Source: Blattamonas nauphoetae (lineage: Eukaryota; Preaxostyla; Oxymonadida). From it: a stretch of 64,000 nt of DNA. Each line of letters starts with the position of its first letter. Position 1 is the first letter of the stretch. The notes below the pieces were generated by a model. That model saw only the letters and a program-made list of their open reading frames with translations, was not told the DNA's origin and ran no database searches. This document shows positions 22,901 to 30,253 of the stretch, one piece after another. The stretch is from NCBI GenBank assembly GCA_033064195.1, contig JARBJD010000217.1, positions 1 through 64,000 on the forward strand. Direction: 5' to 3'. The translations under genes and the position numbers were made by a program.

Positions 22901-24796
22901 TGATCCTCCTTCCTCGTCGAACGCCACACACACCAGTCGCTGTAGAGTCGGTGCTCCTTTCGATCCATTTCGCAGAAGCGAGTTGTCCAGCAGAAGGAAC
23001 ATTGTTCCAGTCACTGTCTCATTCACTGTCACACTGCAAATGGCAAGTCCAGAGTCGGTCGAGTCTTCAGTGAGAGACAATGAAACGATGCTGAGTTTCT
23101 GTTGGGTTGCGACACCAGCGATCAGGTCAGTGAGGCTGTGGGTGATATCCAAGTTCCCATCGGAGTCTGTCGTTCCGACTGCGACGAGTGGCTTCTCATC
23201 TCCAAACGACGTTGAGTCGCAGTTCGAGAACATCGAAGCAAAGTCCGAAGAGGAAGCAAGAGTGGTCGCGAAATCACGAGAGTTGTCTCCTTTCTCAACC
23301 GAGCTGCCTCGGAACGCGAGAGATTCGAAACGGTGTGTCGCTTTTGATGAACTCACAAAGACACCGCCAGCATGGTCGTTGTGGCAGTGCGAGAAGACAG
23401 AGTTGGAGAGACTGGCAGACGTTTCGGTGTTCAAGACATGAAGGGCACCCAGCCCAGTCTTCTTCGACGACAGCGGTTCCTCAAATTTCGAACAGTTCTC
23501 GACAACCAGCTCGGAGATCGTGATTTTAAGGTTGTTGTTCAGACACACCGCCGAACCCCAGTGAGCTCGACAGTTCGCGACTGACGTTTTGGTGATGGTC
23601 GTCGTTGGTCCGCTGTACGATGAATGAAATTCCGAAAAACAGATCGCTCCTCCTTGTCCATTCGAGCGAGAAGAACAGTAGCAGCCAGCAAACGAGCATT
23701 CGGTGACAGAAAGCGACCCGCGCGATATGATGTTGAGAGCTCCTCCATTTGAGCTGTTTGTGTAGCAGTTTTTGAACAGGCAACGAGTGAAGGAAGCATA
23801 TTCGTCGGAGATTGCGGGTCTGGTTGTATAATTCATGTTTGAGTAGTCTTCGTTGGATTGGAGGGCGGTGTGGCAGGACAGCACGGTTGAGTTGAGGGCG
23901 ATGAAGTGTTGAGCGTGGTTCACGTTGAGTGTCGCGGTTCCAGCGAAGTGGTTTGTGGAGTGCGCGATCGAGCTCCCAATCACACTCTGCGAGATCGTTG
24001 GGAGCGCAGCGAAGGCATGCGGGGCGGACGAGCTTGTTGTGTTCACGATGGCTGTGTTCGTCAGCGTCGTCGACACAAGTGCCGACACATCGGCAAGCGA
24101 CCCAAGTTCCCCAAAGTCCACAAGAAGGCCGGTCCCCAAACACAGATCGCTCTCGCAGATGTCCATATTGGCTCCAGTCACTGTCAATTCCGCCGAGTGT
24201 CCAATTTCCGATTCGGTTGATTTCGCAAGTTGCACGAAAGGAAGCAGTGTCCCAGATGACGCTGAAACATGTTGAGTGTTCATGATGTTCACTTCACTTC
24301 CGCCAGAGCTGCTCAGAGTCGCAATGATTGGGCTGTTCGTCCCTGACGAGTGCAACACACATTCGTCCACAGTCAACCGAGATTCCAAGATCGTCGCCAC
24401 AGAATGGTTTGGTTCAGTTGCATAAAAATTCACGTTTGAGACCGAAAACGTGCTGTTCGTGATCAGGATGATTGGAGAGATGTCAATTTCCGAATCGGTT
24501 CTTGCCGAGCGAGTAAAATCGGGAGTATCGTTTTGTTCTGAACATTTCAGTTCGTCAGAATGAACAATGTTCGTGCCCTCTCCGACAAGAGAGGAGTGTT
24601 GGTTCGTGATCAGGGTGTTGCTGCCATGGTAGTTTGCTGCATTGAGAAGCAAAGCCGTTGGTTTATGATCGTTTTGATAACTAGTGTGTTGATGGAATGC
24701 AACGGAATTTAACGAGATTGCCGTCTTTGAGTCAAATTCAGGGTTTGAGTGAACGCATACGGCTAGATGAATGATATAAAACCAATTTAGAAGCAT
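16952..24796 (-). CDS. Giant type I membrane protein C (2614 aa)
   Basis: This is a single uninterrupted frame with a true ATG at 24796 and a signal peptide (LLNWFYIIHLAVCVHS). Residues about 40-500 form a Ser/Thr/Asn-rich beta-helix-like region with SVFSHCHNDHAGG-type turns. Residues about 690-2080 hold a dozen or more Ig/IPT-like repeats of 95-105 aa, each marked by LEYGKTYTI and then a VPAEKPRV-like linker. A second beta-helix-like segment with a Cys pair (GDEDGKGC...PC) follows. One membrane helix (IVVPIVIVVVVCVVVGCIV, about 17130-17215) precedes RRRKRQQ and a short cytoplasmic tail without a kinase. It is probably a surface adhesin or receptor, an inference from architecture. It is the third paralogue of A and B but lies outside the palindrome. 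Confidence 0.85.
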   Translation of the reverse strand: MLLNWFYIIHLAVCVHSNPEFDSKTAISLNSVAFHQHTSYQNDHKPTALLLNAANYHGSNTLITNQHSSLVGEGTNIVHSDELKCSEQNDTPDFTRSARTDSEIDISPIILITNSTFSVSNVNFYATEPNHSVATILESRLTVDECVLHSSGTNSPIIATLSSSGGSEVNIMNTQHVSASSGTLLPFVQLAKSTESEIGHSAELTVTGANMDICESDLCLGTGLLVDFGELGSLADVSALVSTTLTNTAIVNTTSSSAPHAFAALPTISQSVIGSSIAHSTNHFAGTATLNVNHAQHFIALNSTVLSCHTALQSNEDYSNMNYTTRPAISDEYASFTRCLFKNCYTNSSNGGALNIISRGSLSVTECSFAGCYCSSRSNGQGGAICFSEFHSSYSGPTTTITKTSVANCRAHWGSAVCLNNNLKITISELVVENCSKFEEPLSSKKTGLGALHVLNTETSASLSNSVFSHCHNDHAGGVFVSSSKATHRFESLAFRGSSVEKGDNSRDFATTLASSSDFASMFSNCDSTSFGDEKPLVAVGTTDSDGNLDITHSLTDLIAGVATQQKLSIVSLSLTEDSTDSGLAICSVTVNETVTGTMFLLLDNSLLRNGSKGAPTLQRLVCVAFDEEGGSTASTSVTYGPTGMLQSSLSDYVMMTASMKGWRLSPSVSIATCALSSTGNDIDVSVHGTNFEDGSYEVELKKVSDDSTKTLTFARKFGQLFCSAVAYPESSAELEYNTEYSLESVTWNGQTLDRIIETSVFTTPVAPARLSGIGEVVFAEGKNEVILPFVSSGLSPSTKYKMVVDSVPKGSESSHNRTLTLTTDDDGSLASSIQTVYPQTSSLLSFGTEYKVRTFALSSGTSFIALDSIVFSIPDEPSRLTLVTISYELNETVAVLTLSGRLLSPQDHTLFLTNSADETDTPKIPIAYSSTESGSWSAKLSLVNAPLLKYGQTYTVTGLKMGGESGEDVFVDGPLKVTVTTEPAVINNLSFEFDADTQFSGKLVFSTVRMPVSPKLIVTVEGESTFNLTGFLTFSTPETGSISLNLFSPSTPVQLEYGKTYTISKIIISFWEKEVFFTGERDFTIPDVDPRVVSIRTSEWLDDGRGMTYTFYSVGLVNDAYEMELTDTTAGSESDPVSKLTLSVGVDGGRQFVQGTASFYPEGTATLKYSHSYKVTKITRVSSPTDEILVDTITLSVAAQQPSITAVSCEMLAGSIEKTLSITYDKMGTFGFLASYYPVFESDGVSVALSSISFSGTKATQSVQIFDNSTNPKIEYGKTYTLVRFKPYHIDTPLLLTKTFKIEVPAEKPRVTSVDQTDYTDGYSITLVFSTRLLEDGQSYDFVVSSSSHSAVLTATVSGSGDSQVATVAVSLNDDGTGELFNNATYKLNSVTKTASKETEILVEAITFKTPIIAPTISDVSVRMDTVNGERNVIIRLDGNNFSTPPYTSVFIGDTALVSYFAANSTTWFEFYIRIFNDSYSKLSYGKQYTITRVSNGVDCVILKPLSFVVPAEKPRLAHATVTSVSGHHSCTITFATRLLENGATYNILMTGTPTTGSGAEHTGYVTATVSSSPTSQEAIATARLSEDGKNADLINGYTYVPKEVVKTSGKTEANIIIDNFVVKTDPGVPKVTSVKAYFTPNFFEQNLTIEFGGSELRGLPNQRVTVNDGTKDIELNWHLTFSSDTEGTMTAELAGARAELEYGKTYSVVKIVRSFYGESPLVKEGLEFTVPEENPRLISLSSQTNATDVKSTTFAFNTRKLEDGETYEITFSGTSSAGSHMTILRVVALTTNKTQTATGTAILSPPEEASMWHGMTYTPISMKKVNSENEESSIVIHKMTVTTPADNRKVTSCGVDFTDLSEKTLKITLGGTNLPTDSTFIVTIDAATPFDLKARGKFSSADEGSIVATTFKRGQAPELEYGQTYTLKSMRYEANGAPVVLSSNLKIDVPEATGQILDATGQFDVSSSTAIVTLYGNNLKNAEMTVEVSDSNDNRVTSTTKTIYNENTKSLSVRFAASEKSEPNCLIIGQSYTVKVVGGGDEESMPVFDGVTFKLKHKPTIKHVEFEFTNKMGTKAQLRLSGTDFPDNEVLTGTLTGGMTFAVTCGNDDTAVSEPIVIGFANTLEYATEYSFVSLTLPGDDFNMFDVSSSHFVTDARPTQSEFVVSEGDEDGKGCGEESKPCGSIGKVIELSIELGMKNIVVDLKGDIKQATTLTIPVRSSITLQNFSSNWSTLVVPRTASQGEKKGLVSVYEASLTLLWIKLEVSGSTSVSCVVFGMGSTFIIEHCSVFVEKTDVSDDTITNEVVCSWKTGLFMLEKSTINLISSSFEKISQGVLDMSGGSLTVQHSQFNGNGKKFDDFPSMRQNVECRNEGTIDITTTQATDEALWIAADNCKVVKDSIETKAPMFVPTFDVNKTAVEFDKANDKFVVKMKGTLLIPCGLKLDVYEVFPKNKTETGKHKLIELTGENTADWTETELVATILHSELKPDLDVKKDWLMALSFGQDERSSSSLKFQEHTKGASAAAIVVPIVIVVVVCVVVGCIVAFVCIRRRKRQQNQYKPLLDSPSGDRTSSKNKLTEGEDVVRYGAGGENKFSRGSINTTDQDVDEGTD

Positions 24797-24899
24797 GAGT
24801 ATTTTTTCGCAAATGGAAATGTCTTGTTATAAGTGGATCGACCTCAAAACTTATTGAGAGTTGTTAAAGTTAATACGCTTATAATTAAGGCGCAGTGTC

Positions 24900-24945
24900 G
24901 GACGAAACGATTGGATCGATTCACCTCGGTCCCATTGTTTCGTCC
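24900..24945. other. Perfect 9-bp hairpin near gene C promoter
   Basis: GGACGAAAC (24900-24908) pairs with GTTTCGTCC (24937-24945) around a 28-nt loop. It sits between gene C and the outer border of the palindrome. It is too short for a tRNA, and its function is unknown. Confidence 0.4.
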
Positions 24946-24984
24946 TTTGATTCATCGAACACACAATTAGACTAAATCACCAGA

Positions 24985-25039
24985 GGAAGTGACGTGGAAA
25001 ATGTGAGTTGTGAGATGAAAGAAAAAAAAGAAGATATCC
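24985..25039 (+). repeat. Junction copy of intergenic sequence at palindrome border
   Basis: The stretch CAGAGGAAGTGACGTGGAAA...GTGAGTTGTGAGRTGAA resembles 27647-27700 (CAGAGGACATGACGTGGAAA...) and its mirror near 56940-56995. It lies exactly where the Cys-rich gene copy stops matching its partner, so this repeated sequence probably took part in the recombination that made the border. Confidence 0.55.
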
Positions 25040-26262
25040 ATCCACAGCATCTTTTCCGCGGCCGAAAGTGTTCTGTTGAACTGTTCTGAAGAACGACGCT
25101 TTTCTCATGCAAGATCGATGCTTTTCTTCACAAATAACTCCCGTGCAATGCTTGAATTCGCGTTTACATTGGATTGGACAGACTGACACGCTGAGAGAAT
25201 CACATTGCGCGTGACAGTCAGAACCTGATTTTTGGCACTGAACGAACATGAAAAGGATGAGAAAAGCGAAGTAATCAGAAAAGAAGCGCAGACCATATCA
25301 TCACATTTTGTTTTCATCTCTTCACAGAAAGATGAACGGAGGATCGTTTGAGGTGTTCGCGGTTCAGCTCTCGTGCCTGCAAAAGAGGAATAAGGAAGTA
25401 TTGAAATACAAGAACGTTGCGAGTCAAAACTGGCCTGAAACGAAGACGACGTGAAACGAATCTCCTGGCCTGATTCGCGAGATCGATCGAATGACGATCG
25501 CTGCGGTTTATCAGCACTGAATTCCAGTTTGCAATACTTGTAGTCTTCCAAACAATGATCTAAACAGACTGCCGTTGCCGTGTCACACGTTCGGTCGCAT
25601 TCCCCTGCGTCTGGCACACAACAGAACAAATAGCATTCTTCGAACATCGAGGCGACTGATTCCTCGCCAGATGCCAATTGATTGTGACACGTTTGGAGAC
25701 ACGCTGCATCATTGTCACAATTGATGACACACGAGTCGTGTTGGATGTTGACAAAATGAAGTGACTTTTCCATGTCCAATTGGCACTCAGTAAGACACCC
25801 ACACGATGTGTTCGATTGTTCACACGACGCTTGGCACGACTGGAGCTCGTTCAGTCCCGATGTCACACAGCTTGCACGGTCCATTTTGCACAGCGCAAGG
25901 AATTCAGATTGTCCACATGCTTCGCCAACATCCGACATGCAATCAAAAAATGCATTCGAGCACCGATTCTGATACACCGAGAATGAGGTCAGACAGGAAG
26001 AGAGACAATGGTTACTGCTCACTTTTGATTGTTCCTGCTTTTTCGCTTCGTAGCGTTGCGGATGAAATGGAGCGAAGAGAGGGCTAAACAGAGTGGAATC
26101 GCTTGGAAGTGATGAATCTTGCTCAGTATAATCTCTTGGGACTGTGAGGAATGTTCGAGAGAGATGGTTTTCGATCTCCGAAGATGGAAAGTCTGTTGGT
26201 TCAGCGACCAATCTGCTGTCAGATTCCATGGTGCCAAAAAGAAGCAAGATAATCATTCGCAT
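25040..26262 (-). pseudogene. Truncated Cys-rich secreted protein (left copy)
   Basis: This is the inverted partner of the complete gene at 58348-60224 and about 95% similar in protein. It has the same signal peptide (MRMIILLLFG), the same CxxxC-type cysteine pairs and the same intron (25238-25293). Homology ends at 25040, after GRGKDAVD, so the last exons with about 16 further cysteines are missing. Beyond the break lies sequence copied from another intergenic region. The truncated reading frame runs a short way into that foreign DNA. It may still be expressed as a shortened protein, but it looks like a by-product of the palindrome-forming event. Confidence 0.75.
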
Positions 26263-26544
26263 CTGACAGAATCAATGATCCAGGAATACATAAGCAATTT
26301 CGAGTGACATGACGTGTTTACACAATTGAATGAATTTGTCGGATGATTGTGTGTTGTTTGGCTAGTTCATCATTTCATTGCGAATGACCATCGGGCCACT
26401 ATGAATTTCGAGAAGATGGCATCATTAGTTTCATTCAGAGCCTTTGATAATCTCAGAATTGTTCATGGGCACTGAAACGAACTAATAGTGAAGTGACTGT
26501 GTGAAAATGATTCGAGAAGTGTCTGTGCTGATGATATTCTGACA
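26263..26544. other. Intergenic region, left arm
   Basis: This spacer of 282 bp has the same length as the mirror spacer at 58066-58347. No gene is seen. Confidence 0.5.
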
Positions 26545-27541
26545 CTACCAACCTGAGTCCTCCTCTTCCTCCTCGTTTTCGTCTTCTTCTTCCTCGTTGT
26601 TTTCATCTTCAACGTTCGAGTCAGCGGGTTCTGATGAGCTCTCTTCTTTGTATTGACCGCTGATTGCACGCTTCTCCGCTGTCTTCTCCACATCAATCGG
26701 TTCTTCGGCATCAGACGACAACGCATCTTCATATTGATTCATTCTGTTGCTCGAGAACTCTTTGAAAATATCCTTCACTTTTGGACGGTATTCATCAGGA
26801 AACACCATCAATGGGATCAGTTGGGCACCTATCGGGCGGAGAATCAGGACGTGCTTCGCATAATCTGATCGGTTCTTTGTTGTGGAAGGAGACCATTTCG
26901 GCAGCATCCTCCAGCCCTTCCTCCAGTAAGGGATGATGGAAGTGGAGCACACGCACACGACGCATGCGGAGACACACGAACAGGATCTTGAGATCGGAGA
27001 AGAGGAAGCGGTCTGATTCGGTTCGGTCGATGTGAGCAAGCAGTTTGTGTGCGATGCTCTGTTCGAGAAGGGTGGTCGCCGCCTTGTGGAACTTCACGAG
27101 AATCCAGTGAAGGCATTGCTCACGTGAGGAAATGCCTTGATAAGATTTCGATTTCATCGGGAACGGTTTAAACTCAATGACAAATGTTGCCCAGTGGGGT
27201 TTAATATTCTTCCATAGTTTCCGACAACAGTGATCAGAAATTGCCCAGCTACTGGTCAGACATTTCAACATTGCAGTGAGAACACCCTGCCATATTGTGT
27301 CCGGATTGTTGCGACTTTTATTCCACTCGTCGATATATGTAGAAAACCGTTTCGAGTCTTTCTCCAGTTGATATCGTGCACTAGATTGAACCTCTGAAGC
27401 TAAATACGCGCCTTCATAGCTCTCTGTGTATTGTTCAGGTTCATTGATGTACGGATCGACTGATATCATGAATTCCGCTGCTTGTGCGAGAATGGTCTCG
27501 TCAGAACGGTAGTAAACCAATCGTGTGTTCCTACACAACAT
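26545..27541 (-). CDS. Helical protein with acidic tail (left copy)
   Basis: The protein is about 330 aa and starts at the ATG 27539-27541, reading on into the frame that ends at 26545. The body is helix-rich with phrases such as TIWQGVLTA, SSREQCLHWILVKFHKAATTLLEQ and ILFVCLRMRRVRV. The C-terminus is a long Asp/Glu run ending EEEEEDSGW, typical of nuclear or chaperone-like proteins, although the family is not recognised. Two frames overlap around 26800-27040, so this copy carries a small indel compared with 57088-58065, or has a short intron there. TTGTGTAG just inside the start resembles a 3' splice site, so an upstream exon cannot be excluded. The partner copy differs at roughly 15% of residues. 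Confidence 0.6.
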
Positions 27542-27955
27542 AAATCATATTAGATGCATTCATTCGATCTGAACAGGTGGATTTGGCTTCGATCTGAACC
27601 TTTACTCCTGTTTTTGGATAGAACGAGAAATATGTGACTCAATGATCAGAGGACATGACGTGGAAAAGGTGAGTTGTGAGGTGAATGAAAAATAAGAAGA
27701 CATAAATCAAATTTCATCAACAATCGTCAAGTTTGAGGTTGAGCTCTGAATTCTGTGAGGGTAGTGAACATCTCGATCAGTGCACGTTACCAATCATAAT
27801 TAAAATGCCGCGGGCAGTTTGTAACAGAATTGCATGTAGGCTGAGAGAGAGAACGAGACGATAAGGAGACAAATGAAGATTGAAGCAGAGAGCAAGAAAA
27901 TGAGAAAAAAATCTTTTTCGCAAGGAAAAGAACTCATAATATCCAAACGATTCGT
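27542..27955. other. Intergenic region with border-type repeat, left arm
   Basis: It contains the 27647-27700 sequence that recurs at 24985-25039 at the palindrome border. No gene is supported. Confidence 0.5.
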
Positions 27956-28852
27956 TCATACCATGCGTGAGTTGATCTCTTCCCAATCCAAACGACTCGT
28001 TCCAGGCTTGATTGGTGTTGCTTTTGATTGACGAACAATTCGATCCACACGAACTGATGTCCCTTCAAAGAAAGTCATGAACTGAGAGAGGAAACAAGAA
28101 GAGGAGCAAACTGTAACTCGGACGAGTGTGGGGAGATCAGAAACATAAAACTGTCCTGCCTCTCCATTCACGAAGAATTGAAGTGTTCGGGGCTTCGAAT
28201 CCATATCCACTTCCATCCGCACACAATCTCCCTCCTTCAGAGGAGGATGGCATGTCTCACGATGTTCAATTTCAAACCCTATACGTCGATGTTGACGCCA
28301 CACACAACCGTGATTCGACCACAGCGAGAAACAATCTGAAAAGATAAAAAATGATGAGAACAAACACTTCGAGTCGCATCCTAAACCAGTGCCTAATTCA
28401 GAATTTGGGTGGGATGAATCGATGAGGCCAATGATGAGTTGACCGGCTGAAGGGAAGAACGAGAGAAGAAAAAGGATACCCTCGTGAGAGAGTACTGTGA
28501 CAGTCACCGACACAATTCCTGATGATATGTCTTCGGCAACGACAAGTGGATAGTTAAAAATGGTGTTGCCGGAATCATAAATGCCTTTGCAAGGAGTGAT
28601 CGTGGTGTTCTTCACACGGAGATGCGACTTATGCGTGTGAAGAAGAGAAGCAAGTGTGGTGAGCGGGATTGGGATTGATTTGGGCCGAGGAAATGTCGAG
28701 TTTTGTCTGTCTGAGTTAATTGAGTCTGAGTGAGCGAGATTGACATGTCTCACGCTTGTACAAGACAAAGATGTCTCGTTGAAGCCTTGATGCGATAATA
28801 ATGTCTTCATCTCCACTTGCTGTCGCTGTCTGTCGATGATCTCACCCTCCAT
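27956..28852 (-). CDS. SPRY/B30.2-like protein (left copy)
   Basis: Two exons are joined by a 51-bp GT-AG intron (28336-28386, donor GTTTAG). The spliced product has a central IIGLIDSS and CFSLWSNHGCVW, then GDCVRMEVDMDSKPRTLQFFVNGE. This is the classic end of a SPRY domain (GD-x-V...D...R-x-L-x-FF-x-NG), normally a protein-binding module. I start it at the ATG of MEGEIIDRQRQ, because both copies keep that ATG whereas upstream frame is closed in the right copy. The N-terminal 100 residues are polar and unrecognised. The partner at 55783-56675 is only about 75-80% identical, far more diverged than the giant genes in the same arms. Confidence 0.75.
   Translation of the reverse strand: MEGEIIDRQRQQVEMKTLLSHQGFNETSLSCTSVRHVNLAHSDSINSDRQNSTFPRPKSIPIPLTTLASLLHTHKSHLRVKNTTITPCKGIYDSGNTIFNYPLVVAEDISSGIVSVTVTVLSHEGILFLLSFFPSAGQLIIGLIDSSHPNSELGTGLGCDSKCLFSSFFIFSDCFSLWSNHGCVWRQHRRIGFEIEHRETCHPPLKEGDCVRMEVDMDSKPRTLQFFVNGEAGQFYVSDLPTLVRVTVCSSSCFLSQFMTFFEGTSVRVDRIVRQSKATPIKPGTSRLDWEEINSRMV
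28336..28386 (-). other. 51-bp intron of left SPRY gene
   Basis: Donor GTTTAG and acceptor CTTTTCAG on the minus strand. Splicing gives GTDCFSLWS, matching DTGCFSLWS of the mirror copy. Confidence 0.75.
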
Positions 28853-29180
28853 TCGCAATGACTCCGATGCAGCACACTCAGATTTCTCCTTTTCTATGAT
28901 TGAATTGCCCACCACCATAAAAGGCCCGTTCAACGCTCTTCACATGTATGTTTCCCTGATCGCATCCACAATGGTGAAGAAAGAGAAAAGATGAAACAGA
29001 ACAAGAATGAATGATACAAGACGACCTAGTGACAATCAATCATTCACAATGATGAAGCAACAATGAAAACAAGAAACCACGAGCCTCTCTCTGAAGACAA
29101 ACCCCACGAAAACCACGACAGCATTCTTTTCACGCCTGCCTTCACAAACTCTGAACTGTTGCCGTTTTCGAACTGATTCC

Positions 29181-30118
29181 GATGGCAAATGCAACAAGAT
29201 CAGGAACTTTTCACGATGGATCTGTGGTGATCGTCCAGCGAAGGAGGGACGAAGAGTCGCGAGCTCTTCATTCAGACGGAGTCCTCACACAATCCTGGCA
29301 TTCTCATCACCTGATTCGTTCCCTTGGTGATGACCCCATTGTGCTCACAACTGCCGTTGAATTGGTCAAAATGACACGAATATTACGAAGAATCGTTTGT
29401 GTCGAAAAGAAAGCAGAAAAGAATGACAGATCTCAGAAAAGAAACGTTTTCTCACAACTGTCACACCATTCGTGGTAGTACGGAAGTTATCATTTTTGAA
29501 TAGCAAGCAGCCTCCGCTCGTCGAGTGTCAAATGATCTCAGTTGAAGCTCCAAATATTTTGTCGTGAAATCAGTCTCAGAAGGATCATGGTGATGGAGAA
29601 AGAGTGACAAGACTTCTGATCGTGGTGTTCATCAAGAAGCATGAAGACATGACGAGGCTCAGAAGAAAAGGTACACGTTGTTCGACACCTTTGATTTCAA
29701 CTGTCACGTATCTCCAACTATTTGTGACCAACAATGGACCTTTTCAAGTCAGCTGGATGGTGTTCTTCTTTGGACGCATATTGACAATGCATGGGTCACT
29801 CGACGTTCTGCCAACCGCGAGGAACAATCCCAGGTCAATACCCTCTTTTCGAACCGGTCCTCGTCCATTTTTCGTTCCCAGATTGTTGTTGACTGTTCAC
29901 GCAGCAATGAATTTGACCCAACGAACGATATTTGGACTCGTTCTTCTTTGTCACCCAAAATGGATGTTTCTCGCTGTGCAAACGGAGCATCCGGAAAGAA
30001 CAGACAATCGGAAACATCTGTTCCGTTGAAACATGATCAGCAGAAGATGTTCATCGATTTGTTCTTCATTCAGCAGGATTGCTCACAATCATTCTCCAGA
30101 CATTATCGAAGGACTTGA
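29181..30118. other. Near-identical palindrome segment without a convincing gene (left)
   Basis: This segment mirrors 54517-55454. The part 29600-30118 is almost identical between arms, so conservation cannot tell frames apart. Two overlapping + strand frames are open (29604-30029 and 29678-30118). A donor-like GTACACG at about 29670 after LRRK hints at a small spliced gene whose exons I cannot settle. The part around 29182-29478 is more diverged between arms and has different frames open in each, more like a gene fragment. Confidence 0.35.
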
Positions 30119-30253
30119 TGATCTGTTGGTAGTGGAAATGGAGACTCAAACTCTCAATAAGCCCAACCGCTGCCAAATACGTGGTGAATTGTGTCCAAAT
30201 CGAGATCTGTGGAATCGCCCTTAACAAAGAAAGTCAGTTGGATCAAACAACAA

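Noticed and set aside
24900-24945. tRNA gene
   Set aside because: The 9-bp stem encloses only 28 nt, with no D, anticodon or T arm.
30191-30253. N-terminal extension of gene A from a GTG codon (and the mirror at 54382-54444 in gene B)
   Set aside because: The ATG at 30254/54381 begins a proper signal peptide; the upstream residues are polar and start at a non-ATG codon.
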